Source of the DNA: UBA2112 sp964488555
GTDB taxonomy: Bacteria; Patescibacteriota; Saccharimonadia; Saccharimonadales; Saccharimonadaceae
Length of the DNA stretch: 64,000 nucleotides
Direction of reading: 5' to 3'
NCBI GenBank assembly: GCA_964488555.1
Contig: CAZAUF010000003.1
Location: 1-64,000, forward strand
In this document: piece by piece, positions 25,299 through 35,082 of the stretch
How the letters are laid out: every line of letters begins with the position of its first letter
How positions within the stretch are numbered: position 1 is the stretch's first letter
Translations under genes and position numbers: made by a program
Notes under the pieces: model-generated
What the model was told of the DNA's origin: nothing
The model's database searches: none
The model's input: the letters and a program-made list of their open reading frames with translations, nothing else

Positions 25299-26896
25299 AA
25301 GAACGTACAGTAGTAACCAACTGCACCTATCCCGGCTACCCGACATCACGACTCGTTATAGAAAATATCGACGAAAACACCCCTGTGACGTTGCCGGATG
25401 GCGAGTGGTCAACAGGAGTTTACGTCTTCCCTACGGTGAGCGAGCAGGAACGTCTGCGACACGAAGGTTACGAGCTTGATGATTTTGGTCGACCGCTACA
25501 TCCGTGGCTCAAGGAAATGCTGTGCCATCCAGACATCGGTGTCGTGACGGGCATGGGTGAATTCTGGCATTGGGGCCCCAATCGAACAGGAGATCCGATT
25601 CTGATCAGCAACAACAAGGTGCTTCTTATCAAACGAAGCGACACCGGCAGCTGGGCACTGCCGGGCGGATTTGTCGACTCGGACGAAACCGGTAGCCAGG
25701 CAGCTCGACGCGAACTTTTCGAAGAAGCTGGTGTGATGATTGCTGGCAAAGGATGTACGATTTATGAAGGTCCTGTCGCGGATTCGCGTACAACTGCTCA
25801 CGCCTGGCCGGAGACGACGGCAGTGGCGTGGCGCATTGATGACACGCCGCATCCTACACCGAACGATGATGCTATCGATGCACAATGGTTCCCTATAGAT
25901 AGTCTCCCTAGCGAACTACACGGATCACATTTATTCCTCATTCAAAAAGCGATCGAAAAAATGGATGAAATACCTCTCTCACTCTCCCTTACTTTGCCGG
26001 AAAAGATAGTGACGTACCGAACCGTGAACGGAGGGCATATGGCGTATGATCGTTTTTTCATCAAGACACAGAACAGTGAGGTTTTTGCCAAATGCCACGA
26101 CAGACAAGTCTTCACAGATCAGTTTCGCGAAGAGCGTTCACGAAAATACCTCCAAAAGGAAAAATACATTTATGAGCACATAGCTAAACACAAGCCAGAA
26201 TTAGTACCCGGCTCCGTGCGAATGATCGATGACCATAGCATCGTCATGGAGGCTCTGCGTCCTGAGGATGGCTGGCACTGGCGTTCACCTCGGGAGGAAA
26301 ACGATCGCTACATCAATGAAGTCATCCATCACCTACAGTCACTTCAAACGATTCCCTTGCCGCGAGAGCAATTCATAAGCCACGTGAACCCTACCTATAC
26401 GACGCATACATCCGAAGGATGGGGTTCGATCGATGCCACAACTAGCCAAAAAATCATCATGAAAATTCAACAGTTTCGACCTAGGCTGCGACTAGACTTT
26501 CAACATGTAGCCGGCGCGCTCACTGATAAACTGTCGGCACTCCAAGTCGAGTTCAACCATCTTGACGATTCTACAGATCTTTACTTTTGCCATCATGATT
26601 TACGGCCTGCAAATCTCGCGTGGCACCCGACACATGGCACGAAAATCGTCGACTGGAGCTGGGCGGGAGCGGGCAGAAAAAACAGCGACATCACGACTTT
26701 ACTCATCGATTTGCACAAATCCGGCCACGACGTGCGCACATACATGCACCATTTCAACCACGAGCATGCGTTGACGCTTATCGGGTTTTGGCTTGCACAT
26801 AGCTTATGGCCCACACGAACAGATGATAACTCTGTAAGATTTCATCAAACTGTTTCAGCGATCAGTGCATACGATTTACTGATGAAATATCGGTAA
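25295..26896 (+). CDS. NUDT9-type Nudix hydrolase fused to an APH-like kinase
   Basis: A 533-residue two-domain protein. Residues about 1-220 resemble ADP-ribose pyrophosphatase NUDT9, with FGRPLHPWL, HWGPNRTGDPI and an intact Nudix box at about 123-147 (GGFVDSDET then RELFEEAG). Residues about 235-533 look like an aminoglycoside/choline-kinase fold, with CHHDLRPANLAW (about 430-441; catalytic Asp and Asn) and IVDWSWAG (metal Asp). Its ATG overlaps the pncB stop. The context suggests ADP-ribose cleavage plus phosphorylation of a salvage intermediate; the kinase substrate is unknown. Confidence 0.82.
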   Translation: MKERTVVTNCTYPGYPTSRLVIENIDENTPVTLPDGEWSTGVYVFPTVSEQERLRHEGYELDDFGRPLHPWLKEMLCHPDIGVVTGMGEFWHWGPNRTGDPILISNNKVLLIKRSDTGSWALPGGFVDSDETGSQAARRELFEEAGVMIAGKGCTIYEGPVADSRTTAHAWPETTAVAWRIDDTPHPTPNDDAIDAQWFPIDSLPSELHGSHLFLIQKAIEKMDEIPLSLSLTLPEKIVTYRTVNGGHMAYDRFFIKTQNSEVFAKCHDRQVFTDQFREERSRKYLQKEKYIYEHIAKHKPELVPGSVRMIDDHSIVMEALRPEDGWHWRSPREENDRYINEVIHHLQSLQTIPLPREQFISHVNPTYTTHTSEGWGSIDATTSQKIIMKIQQFRPRLRLDFQHVAGALTDKLSALQVEFNHLDDSTDLYFCHHDLRPANLAWHPTHGTKIVDWSWAGAGRKNSDITTLLIDLHKSGHDVRTYMHHFNHEHALTLIGFWLAHSLWPTRTDDNSVRFHQTVSAISAYDLLMKYR

Positions 26897-27235
26897 TGGC
26901 GAATCTGCCCAGTCCCAACCGAGGTTCAACATGTGATTGAGAATTCCATAGCCATTCAATAGCCAAATCGTTCCAATAACGACGAATACGGTGCAGAGGT
27001 TAACCAAGAGTAATACTACCGGATTCTGCCTCCTGAGCCACTTGCCCCATGCGTCGTATTTTTCTTTGCCATAATTCAAAATACGCTTAGCCCAGTCGTA
27101 CTCTGTCGATAAAATACCAAGTGCAGCAAATACTACCAACCAACCAGGTCCTGGATAAGGGATCATGATAATACCGAGAATCAATACCGTGAATCCGGTA
27201 ATTGTCACTGCTGTTTTTTTAGCTCGTCGTCGCAT
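26876..27235 (-). CDS. PGPGW-motif membrane protein
   Basis: A 119-residue protein with two hydrophobic regions (about 10-45 and 70-95). The motif PYPGPGWLVVFAALGILSTE identifies the TIGR02611/PGPGW family of small membrane proteins of unknown function. Its 3' end overlaps the convergent Nudix/kinase gene by 21 bases. Confidence 0.85.
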   Translation of the reverse strand: MRRRAKKTAVTITGFTVLILGIIMIPYPGPGWLVVFAALGILSTEYDWAKRILNYGKEKYDAWGKWLRRQNPVVLLLVNLCTVFVVIGTIWLLNGYGILNHMLNLGWDWADSPLPIFHQ

Positions 27236-27255
27236 ACTTATTTAGTATACCTGTT

Positions 27256-28002
27256 TTATTTGGTTTTGCGTCTTAATGTCAGCGCACCAAGAAATAGTGC
27301 ACTCACCGTAAACAACAATACAACACCTAAATCACGCCATACGATATCAGAGAGGCCGGTATGATATGTCGTTTCGTTCAGTGCGCTGATCACATATGTT
27401 AATGGCAAGAAGTACGCAATCGTTTCGAGCGCGCTGGGCATCTGTGAAAGTGGCATGAGTAAACCGCATATCAAAATTTGAGGGAGGATGAAAGCAGGCA
27501 TGAATTGTACCGCCTGGAACTCCGTCCTTGCAAATGCACTCACAAAAATACCAAGTGCCGTACCTAGCAGCGCGCTCGCAAGAGCCGCTATGACAAGCAG
27601 CCAGTGTGGCCCTGCGACATCAAGACTTAGTCCATAAAGCAGCAATAAGCTGGCCAACGCTGCCTGTACTATGGCAAGTAGACCGAAAGCGAGCATATAG
27701 CCGAGCACAAGGTTAAGCTTGCCAATTGGTAGTGCCATTAATCGTTCCATAGTACCGCTCGTCCGTTCGCGTAGCGTAGTAATAGATGTAACAATGAACA
27801 TTATGACAAACGGAAAGATGCCGAGCAGTGCAGGCGCAATCGTATTAAAAACCGCCAAGTTATCATCATATAACCACCGCAGTAATCCGAGTAGGATACA
27901 GGGGACCAGGAAAATTAATGCAACTGTTCGATGATCGTGTGACAACTGGCGCAATATCCGCAGCATGGTCGCAAAGGTTGTGTGGACATGGTGGTACATC
28001 AT
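27256..28002 (-). CDS. ABC-2 type transporter permease
   Basis: A 248-residue permease with six membrane helices. The pattern around residues 73-95 (TLRERTSGTMERLMALPI) and the late FLPLTYVISAL block are typical of drug- or polysaccharide-type ABC-2 exporters. Its start overlaps the stop of the ATPase gene by four bases. Export substrate unknown. Confidence 0.9.
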   Translation of the reverse strand: MMYHHVHTTFATMLRILRQLSHDHRTVALIFLVPCILLGLLRWLYDDNLAVFNTIAPALLGIFPFVIMFIVTSITTLRERTSGTMERLMALPIGKLNLVLGYMLAFGLLAIVQAALASLLLLYGLSLDVAGPHWLLVIAALASALLGTALGIFVSAFARTEFQAVQFMPAFILPQILICGLLMPLSQMPSALETIAYFLPLTYVISALNETTYHTGLSDIVWRDLGVVLLFTVSALFLGALTLRRKTK

Positions 28003-28715
28003 GCACCCTCCGATGACTGAACCATTTTCACGAATGCGTCGTTTACGTTGTTTTCTTGAGTCTTTTTTAGCAATGCCTCGCGTGTATCATTCCAAAGCAA
28101 CATACCATCGCGCATAAGCAATAATTCATCGCAACGCTCTGCTTCCTCCATGACATGACTGGAGACTAGTAGTGTCTTGCCACTTTCTGAAAGTGCGCGA
28201 AATGTGTCCCATAGTTCATTTCGAAGAACCGGGTCGAGACCGACAGTCGGCTCGTCGAGCACATAGAGGTCAGGGTCACTAAGCAATGCTATAGCTAAGC
28301 TGACCCGTGCTTTTTGTCCACCCGATAAATTTTCGACAAGTTGACTGCCTTGTTTTTGTAGACGCACTTGATCGATGACTGCTTTGATTTTGCTGCGATC
28401 CGCGCCTACCAACGCACCGAAATAATACAGATTTTGCAAGACAGTCAAATCCAGGTAGATGGCAGGAGATTGAGTCACATAGCCAATCCTGGAGCGCAAT
28501 CGTACGTCTCCAGCTACCTGTCCAAGCACTGTCAAATTGCCGCGGTATCTTTGTACCCCAACTATAGCTCTCATGAGTGTTGTTTTGCCACTACCGCTCG
28601 GACCGATGAGACCAGCAATCGTGCCTGAGGTTATTTTCAATGTCAAATTATCGAGAATAAGTGTTTTTCCTTTTGCGACAGTAAGTCCATCGGCAGATAC
28701 AGCGAGGTCCTTCAT
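27999..28715 (-). CDS. ABC transporter ATP-binding protein
   Basis: A 238-residue ATPase: Walker A GPSGSGKTT (about 39-47), signature LSGGQKARVSLA, Walker B LYVLDEPTVGLD and the H-loop SSHVMEEAERCD. Partner of the permease that follows it. A TATAAT box lies eight bases before the ATG, so the transcript has almost no leader. Confidence 0.94.
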   Translation of the reverse strand: MKDLAVSADGLTVAKGKTLILDNLTLKITSGTIAGLIGPSGSGKTTLMRAIVGVQRYRGNLTVLGQVAGDVRLRSRIGYVTQSPAIYLDLTVLQNLYYFGALVGADRSKIKAVIDQVRLQKQGSQLVENLSGGQKARVSLAIALLSDPDLYVLDEPTVGLDPVLRNELWDTFRALSESGKTLLVSSHVMEEAERCDELLLMRDGMLLWNDTREALLKKTQENNVNDAFVKMVQSSEGA

Positions 28716-28747
28716 AAAGACTTATTATACCAGAAGCACTTTACCGC

Positions 28748-29314
28748 TCAGTCAGTCGTACCCAACGTTGCTCGTATGACACTGTAAACTCGAGTTCCGT
28801 CCGCAAGGACAGGCTCCTCTATGCCAGAGCGATCAAGCAGTGCAACTGCAGAAATGATGCGTGAACCGAATTCAACCTGATTGCTGGTCTGGTGACTATA
28901 CACGCGCTTATAAAATTCCTTGCTAACCTTATTAAAGCTTGATCCTGTCGTAAAGACATCGTCTACGAGAATTGCACCTGTCCCATCTTGTATATGCTCG
29001 GGAATGTAAAATTTTCCGTCAGCATCTTTGCGTGATGGCACATGAAATGCTCGAAGCTCCTCCGCCAACGGGTCACCTATACGGTTCGCTCCAGTGGCGA
29101 CTGTCATAATTACGTTGTAGTCCGATGAATCGTGATTAGCGCGAATGCATTTCGCAAGTGCAGCGATGACGAGTCCAAACAGTTCACTATCGTCAGCAAC
29201 ACGATCAAATTCAAATTTTACATTGCTTACCAAACCGGATGCTAGTTTGATGCCACTAGAGTCGTAAACAAGGCATTCATCAAGAAGTCTCTTTTTAAAT
29301 CGTTCGTCATCCAT
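28748..29314 (-). CDS. Phosphoribosyltransferase-like protein
   Basis: A 188-residue protein with the PRPP-binding motif GAILVDDVFTTGSS (about 110-123) and a glycine-containing VATGANRIGDPLAEEL loop, as in type I phosphoribosyltransferases such as orotate PRTase. No neighbouring pyrimidine or purine genes, so the substrate base is open. Alternatively a regulatory PRTase homologue. Confidence 0.75.
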   Translation of the reverse strand: MDDERFKKRLLDECLVYDSSGIKLASGLVSNVKFEFDRVADDSELFGLVIAALAKCIRANHDSSDYNVIMTVATGANRIGDPLAEELRAFHVPSRKDADGKFYIPEHIQDGTGAILVDDVFTTGSSFNKVSKEFYKRVYSHQTSNQVEFGSRIISAVALLDRSGIEEPVLADGTRVYSVIRATLGTTD

Positions 29315-29341
29315 AACTTGTTCGTCAGTATACCATACCGA

Positions 29342-31363
29342 CTACTCACCAAGGAGATCAAGAAACCTCTGTTCATCAATAATTTCCGTACCGTACTGTT
29401 CTGCTTTTTTGAGCTTCGACGCACCGACTTTTCCACCCGCCACCAGGTAATCTGTATCTTTGGCGACGCTCGTCTGGAAAGCTCCGCCCAGTGCACGTAT
29501 CCTGTCCGCCGCCACGTCTCGCCCCATTGATTCTAACGTTCCGGTGACAACAAAACTTTTACCAGCCAATTTGCCAGATTTTTTTTCGTAGTGCGGCCGA
29601 ACGCCGAGGTTCTCGAACTTTTCAAGCAGCTTCAGATTGTCTTCGTCAGCAAACCACGCCATGATAGATTCGGCTACAACCTTACCGACGCCTTCGACAC
29701 TCGATAACTCTTCGATCGTTGCATTTTTGAGTGCGTCGATGGATTGGAATTTATTCGCTAAATCTATAGCTGTCTGTGCACCGACGTGTCGGATACCAAG
29801 ACCCAAGATGAATTTTTCGAGTGGAGGGTTTTTCTTTTCCTGAATAGCACTGATGAGTTTGCGTGCTGATATGTCAGCGAAGCGATCAAGCTTCAGCAGA
29901 TCATCGACCGTCAAACTATATATGTCAGCGACATCCTTGACCAGCCCTGCGTCAACCAAAGCCACAACATTCTTTTCACCCAGCGTATCGATATCCAAAG
30001 CTCCTTTTGAAGCGTAATACTCGACCGAGCGTTTGAGAATCAAGTCACTACTACTGCCCTTGACACGATATACGACGTCCTTTCCTTGACGCTCGAACTC
30101 CAGTTCAGGATACTGTTCTTTGAGTGCTTTTACGTAGTCGAATTTCTCTGCATCCTTTGGTCGCAGCTCCTTTACGACGCTCTCGACTTGGGGAATGATA
30201 TCGCCAGCCTTAAAGATGACAACAGTATCCCCGATCCGTACGTCAAGTCGAGCAATCTCGTCGGCATTGTGCAAACTTGCATGCTGCACGGTCGTGCCTG
30301 CGACCACAACCGGATCAAACACCGCAACCGGCGTAGCTGCACCCGTACGTCCTATGCTAATAACAATATCTTTCACGATAGTTGTTGCCTGCTCGGCTGC
30401 ATATTTATACGCGACGGCCGCGCGCGGCTGCTTGCCCACGACGCCCAGTTCACGATATTGCGTCAGGTCGTTAACCTTGATCACAAGTCCGTCGGTATTA
30501 AACGGCAAATCATGACGTATCTTACCGATATGTTCGACGAACTTCATGACTTCTGGCAAACTACTAAAAACCGACGCCTCCTGGTTGCGCGTTATACCTA
30601 TCACCGACAACACCTCATAGGCGTACATACATGTCGGCACCTCGCTTGGATCATCGCGTAACAAATCGTACGCACGAAAATGCAGCGGGCGGGCAGCCAC
30701 AAGCTTCGGGTCAAGCTGACGAATGGTTCCAGCCGCCAGGTTCCGTGGGTTTGCAAATTCCGGCTCACCAGCTTCACGACGCTGCTCATTAAGCGCGTTG
30801 AAGTCCTTTTTGAGCATGACGATTTCACCTCGAACTTCGGTTCTGCCTTCAAGAAAACTTTCGTATCCTTTTGCATTTCGCAGTCTTAGCGGTACATTGG
30901 CAATTGTGCGAACGTTGTTCGTCACGTCTTCTCCCACGAAGCTATCTCCACGTGTAACTGCCTGTACAAGCACGCCATCCTGGTAGACAAGTGCGCATGC
31001 CAGGCCATCCATTTTCACATCAGCGAAAAATTCATGCTTACGACCAGGCAGCATTTTATCCATACGCTTCACCCAGGCCTCTACCTCTTGAGTGTCAAAT
31101 ACATCGTTGAGACTCAGCATGCGGCTACTGTGACGCACCTTGGCAAATCCGCCCTTTAGTTCACTACCAACACGCTGTGTCGGACTATCATGCGTCACAA
31201 ATTCAGGATGCTCAGCTTCAAGTTTTTTTAACTCGCCAAATAGACTGTCATATACGGCATCACTGACGGTAGGCGAGTCAAGCACGTGGTACTCATAGCT
31301 GTATTGGTTGAGCAATTCGCGAAGTTCCACGATCCTTTGCTCAGGCGGGAGCGGCGTCGTCAT
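29342..31363 (-). CDS. ligA: NAD-dependent DNA ligase, zinc-finger cysteines lost
   Basis: 673 residues. Adenylation Lys117 in VKMDG, NAD-binding HxxxY region at the N-terminus (YEYHVLD), OB-fold RTGAATPVAVFDPV, helix-hairpin-helix repeats (about 480-590) and a C-terminal BRCT domain (about 598-673). The start at 31363 follows GGAGG and overlaps the upstream gene. The stretch at about 410-445, where LigA usually carries a Cys4 zinc finger, has no cysteine at all, yet the flanking sequence is well conserved. Confidence 0.95.
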   Translation of the reverse strand: MTTPLPPEQRIVELRELLNQYSYEYHVLDSPTVSDAVYDSLFGELKKLEAEHPEFVTHDSPTQRVGSELKGGFAKVRHSSRMLSLNDVFDTQEVEAWVKRMDKMLPGRKHEFFADVKMDGLACALVYQDGVLVQAVTRGDSFVGEDVTNNVRTIANVPLRLRNAKGYESFLEGRTEVRGEIVMLKKDFNALNEQRREAGEPEFANPRNLAAGTIRQLDPKLVAARPLHFRAYDLLRDDPSEVPTCMYAYEVLSVIGITRNQEASVFSSLPEVMKFVEHIGKIRHDLPFNTDGLVIKVNDLTQYRELGVVGKQPRAAVAYKYAAEQATTIVKDIVISIGRTGAATPVAVFDPVVVAGTTVQHASLHNADEIARLDVRIGDTVVIFKAGDIIPQVESVVKELRPKDAEKFDYVKALKEQYPELEFERQGKDVVYRVKGSSSDLILKRSVEYYASKGALDIDTLGEKNVVALVDAGLVKDVADIYSLTVDDLLKLDRFADISARKLISAIQEKKNPPLEKFILGLGIRHVGAQTAIDLANKFQSIDALKNATIEELSSVEGVGKVVAESIMAWFADEDNLKLLEKFENLGVRPHYEKKSGKLAGKSFVVTGTLESMGRDVAADRIRALGGAFQTSVAKDTDYLVAGGKVGASKLKKAEQYGTEIIDEQRFLDLLGE

Positions 31364-32423
31364 CAACAATCCTCCGGTATAGCAAATACACATAACTGCT
31401 GACAAATATGACCGTTGCTGCCCCCATGCCAATGATACAAAGCGGAACGAGCGGTAGCCATTCGATGGACGGCGTAACCCCCTTGATCCAATCATCGAAC
31501 AGGATGATCGGAATCATCACTATCAGCCAGGTCACGACAACTACAAGAAGCATCCACAGCAGCCTCAGCAGTATGCGGACGCGTCGCCCCACCGCCAAAT
31601 CTCCCGCAACTCGGATCGCCTGCATCGGATACATACCAGGAAGCGTCACGATAACCAACGCAAGTATGCTGCTGGATATCCAGTAAACAGAGAGAATGCC
31701 CAGCAGCAGCACGCTGAGCCACACAAGCATCGCACTCACTCCACCCTCCAGCAGTCCTGAGCCTTGTGCCGCTGAGTAGATAATCATTGCGATTGCTGCC
31801 GGTAATAGCTGGATAGTGACGATGAAGCCCACGATAACCGAAGCTAAAACGGGCGAACCGCTATTGTATAAACCATCCCTGAGCCGTGGCTTGTGTCCGG
31901 CCAGCGTATTGCGAAGCAACCAAATCGTCGCTAGCCATCCGAAAAATACCGCCAAACCTCCAAGTACTGATTGAGCCTGTGTGATATCGGGCGACAGGCC
32001 GCTTGTGACCGATGCGAGCAGTAGCAGGCTTGCCTGACTAATCGTGCCGAAGTTACCTTCGAACAGGTCGCCACTTGTATCTTTTAGCGTCTGAGCTAGA
32101 TTGCTGTACGACTCTTGTGCACCAAATCCGCTAATAATGATCGTCGCGGCCATATACACAAGTGCTAGCCCACCAAACAATCGCCAGTTTTTCCAGAGAA
32201 TAGACCTGACCGCGTTGGTAAGCGACCAATATCCGGGTAGCTTCAATGAGCGTTTATAATCTCGTCGACGCGTCAACCGAAATGACCGATGGGGTCGCCT
32301 AGCAAGAAATTTCTTACGTCTGATAGCGATTGGTTTGACGAGTCGTTGTCCACGACTGCGAAGAGCGGCGAGAGGTTTTGATGTCGTTTTTTTGGCGGAT
32401 TGCTTTTTCTTTTTGGCTGGCAT
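31341..32423 (-). CDS. Polytopic membrane protein with basic N-terminus
   Basis: A 360-residue protein. The first 75 residues are strongly basic (Lys/Arg-rich) and may bind nucleic acid or ribosomes. They are followed by six to eight hydrophobic helices from about residue 80. Overlaps ligA by 23 bases and follows htpX after two bases, so the three are likely one transcript. No family recognised. Confidence 0.72.
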   Translation of the reverse strand: MPAKKKKQSAKKTTSKPLAALRSRGQRLVKPIAIRRKKFLARRPHRSFRLTRRRDYKRSLKLPGYWSLTNAVRSILWKNWRLFGGLALVYMAATIIISGFGAQESYSNLAQTLKDTSGDLFEGNFGTISQASLLLLASVTSGLSPDITQAQSVLGGLAVFFGWLATIWLLRNTLAGHKPRLRDGLYNSGSPVLASVIVGFIVTIQLLPAAIAMIIYSAAQGSGLLEGGVSAMLVWLSVLLLGILSVYWISSSILALVIVTLPGMYPMQAIRVAGDLAVGRRVRILLRLLWMLLVVVVTWLIVMIPIILFDDWIKGVTPSIEWLPLVPLCIIGMGAATVIFVSSYVYLLYRRIVDDDAAPA

Positions 32424-32425
32424 AG

Positions 32426-33301
32426 CTAGAACTTATCTCCGGTCTTCTGCAACCTGGCGATACGCTCGTCAAGTGGCGGGTGCGTACTGAAAAGATTTGC
32501 TATAAACCCTGACTTTAACGGATTATTGAAAAACAGGTGCGCGGTCGAAGTACTTTGGTTGCGCATAGGACGACTTGCTTTCTTGAGCTTCTTAAGAGCA
32601 CTTATCAGTCCTTCTGGATCACGAGTCGTCAGAGCACCGGTAGCATCGGCTAAGTATTCACGCTGGCGGCTCACTGCCATCTGGATGAGTGCTGCCATGA
32701 TAGGTGCCAAAACAATCAACACGATAGCGACGACTAGTATAATCGGGTTAATATTGCGATCACGATCACCACCGAAAAAGAACATGTGCATAGCGAGATC
32801 TGACAATATACCGATCGCACTGACAAGCCCAAACGCAATCATACTCACGCGAATATCGTAGTTCTTCACATGACCCATTTCGTGAGCCATTACAGCTTCA
32901 AGTTCGCGGTCACTCATCACATCAAGCAAGCCCGTGGTTGCAGCGACGATCGCGTGTTGCGGATTGCGTCCGGTTGCAAACGCATTCGGTGCCGGGTCAT
33001 CCATGACATAAACTTTTGGCATCGGCATACCGTTCGTGATGGCAAGATTTTCTACGATGCGATACAGCCTTGGATTGTCCTTTTTCTCTATCTCATGTGC
33101 ACCTGTCGCCATGACAGCCAGTTTACTCGCGGCAAAATATTGAATGAGCGCGTATATGGCCGCCCCACCGATAACCCAATAACTGATCATCGTATTGCCG
33201 AAGTAAAGACTCACGACATAACCGATTGCGCCAATCAACCCCACGAACACTGCCATGATCAATAGAGTGTTTCGCTTGTTAGCGGCAATAGCTCCGTACA
33301 T
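32426..33301 (-). CDS. htpX: HtpX-like M48 membrane metalloprotease
   Basis: Membrane protein quality-control protease. Two N-terminal helices (about 10-30 and 36-56), the zinc-binding AVMAHEMGHVKNYD (about 138-151), two more helices and the downstream REYLADA glutamate. 291 residues. Preceded by lemA, as in many bacteria where LemA and HtpX are neighbours. Ribosome-binding site AAAGG. Confidence 0.95.
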   Translation of the reverse strand: MYGAIAANKRNTLLIMAVFVGLIGAIGYVVSLYFGNTMISYWVIGGAAIYALIQYFAASKLAVMATGAHEIEKKDNPRLYRIVENLAITNGMPMPKVYVMDDPAPNAFATGRNPQHAIVAATTGLLDVMSDRELEAVMAHEMGHVKNYDIRVSMIAFGLVSAIGILSDLAMHMFFFGGDRDRNINPIILVVAIVLIVLAPIMAALIQMAVSRQREYLADATGALTTRDPEGLISALKKLKKASRPMRNQSTSTAHLFFNNPLKSGFIANLFSTHPPLDERIARLQKTGDKF

Positions 33302-33322
33302 TTACAACCTTTCAGACTCTTG

Positions 33323-33892
33323 TTATTTAGAAAAATCGACCTTTACGGGCTTCTCAACAGTCTCCCGCTCACTTTCATCGACATCGAAAAATTCACGGTC
33401 TTTGAAACCGAGCATGCCCGCAAACATGTTGTTGGGAAAAACTTGGATTTTCGTGTTTAAATCACGTACGCCTGAGTTGTAGAAACGGCGAGCGGCTTGA
33501 ATCTTGTCTTCAGTATCGACAAGCTCAGCCTGTAGTTCGCTAAAGTTCTGGCTTGCCTTGAGATCAGGATACGCCTCAGCGACCGCGAAAATACTCTTTA
33601 GTGCATCCTCTAGCATATTGTCTGCCTTAGCGGCATCCTTAGGTGACTTTGCGTTCATCACCTCTGTGCGAGCTTTGGTAACCTCTTCGAACACGCCCTT
33701 TTCATGCTTGGCATAGCCCTTGACTGTCTCGATGAGATTCGGAATCAAATCAGCACGACGTTTTAGCTGCACAGTAATGTCGCTCCATGCTTCATCGACA
33801 CGGATTTTCAACTTGACCAGTGCGTTGTACGTTACCCACAGGAACAGACCTGCTACGACGAGAACGCCAACTAAAATCCATACTGCTTCCAT
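33323..33892 (-). CDS. lemA: LemA family protein
   Basis: A 189-residue protein with an N-terminal membrane helix (about 3-23) followed by the helical LemA core: VDEAWSDITVQLKRRADLIP and PDLKASQNFSELQAEL, ending in ARRFYNSGVRDLNTKIQVFP. The start at 33892 is chosen because upstream codons encode a cysteine- and tyrosine-rich stretch unlike the family. Function unclear in general; next to htpX here. Confidence 0.93.
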   Translation of the reverse strand: MEAVWILVGVLVVAGLFLWVTYNALVKLKIRVDEAWSDITVQLKRRADLIPNLIETVKGYAKHEKGVFEEVTKARTEVMNAKSPKDAAKADNMLEDALKSIFAVAEAYPDLKASQNFSELQAELVDTEDKIQAARRFYNSGVRDLNTKIQVFPNNMFAGMLGFKDREFFDVDESERETVEKPVKVDFSK

Positions 33893-34010
33893 TTCGAAAT
33901 TTCCCCTTTGTGATAATTGTTTTACGTATCTATAGTATAGCAGAATAAGCGGAATAATCCGATACCCACAACAATAAAAATGATGGCTTGCCATCATTTT
34001 TATGTCATCC

Positions 34011-34098
34011 TGGTGCGCAGAGCGGGACTTGAACCCGCACGGCTTATTCAGCCAAGAGATTTTAAGTCTCTCGTGTCTACCAATTCCACCACCCGCGC
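34011..34098 (-). tRNA. tRNA-Leu(UAA)
   Basis: Class II tRNA with a long variable arm (TTGGCTGAATAAGCCG region). Acceptor GCGCGGG with TCTGCGC, anticodon loop CTTAAAA (anticodon TAA), T-loop TTCAAGT, discriminator A and an encoded CCA (34011-34013). No broken copies nearby. Confidence 0.96.
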
Positions 34099-34225
34099 AT
34101 ATTTATGAAAAGCACTACTCGCTATAACAGGTCCATTCATGCCTGTAAGTACACGAGATCGTGTCTACGTATCATTCGCGTTTCACGCAGCCACCACCGT
34201 GCATGTTCTACAGTATACTAGAAAT

Positions 34226-34816
34226 ATGAAGCAAATATTGATAATTCACGGTGGCGAAAGTTTTTCTACCTACGATAGTTATTTAGAACACCTTCGCTCT
34301 ACCCCTGTGGACTACGAGCGACTGAAGCCACAGCAAAAATGGAAGTCATGGCTCGCCCAACAGATGCCAGAAGCGGACGTACTACTTCCCACCCTTCCAA
34401 ACGGCTACAATGCGGTTTACGACGAATGGCAAATTTACTTCGAAAAACTTATCCCCTTTTTTGGCGACGACATGCGATTGGTTGGACACAGTCTAGGTGC
34501 GATGTTCCTCGCAAAATATCTTCATAGCCACCCCCTGAAGCGCAAGGTGCGGCAGGTCATTTTGATAGCAGGAGCTTATGATGGTGATAGCGTCGAGGAT
34601 CTCGGCAGTTTTCGCGTAGACTCCGCAATCAATTTGCCAAAAAGCACTGATGAAATTCATCTATTCCACAGCGAAGATGACCCTATCGTTCCGTTTGCAG
34701 AACTCGCAAAATTCCAAGCTGACTTACCTAGTGCTTCATCGCACACCTTCGTCAATCGCGGGCATTTTAATGACGAGACATTTCCTGAGTTGCTTGAACT
34801 GTTGAAACAAAAATAA
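34226..34816 (+). CDS. Alpha/beta hydrolase, RBBP9/YdeN-like
   Basis: A 196-residue serine hydrolase: ILIIHGGES at the start, nucleophile elbow LVGHSLGAMF (about 88-97), acid in HSEDDPIVPF and the last histidine in VNRGHFND. The start at 34226 is chosen because a TATACT box (34214-34219) ends six bases earlier, which implies a leaderless mRNA. Substrate unknown. Confidence 0.85.
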   Translation: MKQILIIHGGESFSTYDSYLEHLRSTPVDYERLKPQQKWKSWLAQQMPEADVLLPTLPNGYNAVYDEWQIYFEKLIPFFGDDMRLVGHSLGAMFLAKYLHSHPLKRKVRQVILIAGAYDGDSVEDLGSFRVDSAINLPKSTDEIHLFHSEDDPIVPFAELAKFQADLPSASSHTFVNRGHFNDETFPELLELLKQK

Positions 34817-34901
34817 CTTCGAAGCTCGAGATTATTTTATATTCCACTAGTGTTCGAATTTATTCTGAAAACAAACAGAGGGGCAAACCCCTCTTTTATA
34901 T

Positions 34902-34975
34902 TGGAGGCACGTACGAGAGTCGAACTCGTCTAAAAGGTTTTGCAGACCTCCGCGTAACCGCTCCGCCAACGCGCC
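34902..34975 (-). tRNA. tRNA-Cys(GCA)
   Basis: Acceptor GGCGCGT with ACGTGCC, anticodon loop CTGCAAA, T-loop TTCGACT, U73 discriminator (the cysteine identity base) and an encoded CCA. No broken copies nearby. Confidence 0.94.
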
Positions 34976-35082
34976 GTACAAGATAGTATACCAGCAAACA
35001 GCACGTGATGCTAAGTGCTTCTGGTGTGAACCATCACTCTGTTGATATACAATATATACAGAGGTTAATTTAAGGAGAATGT

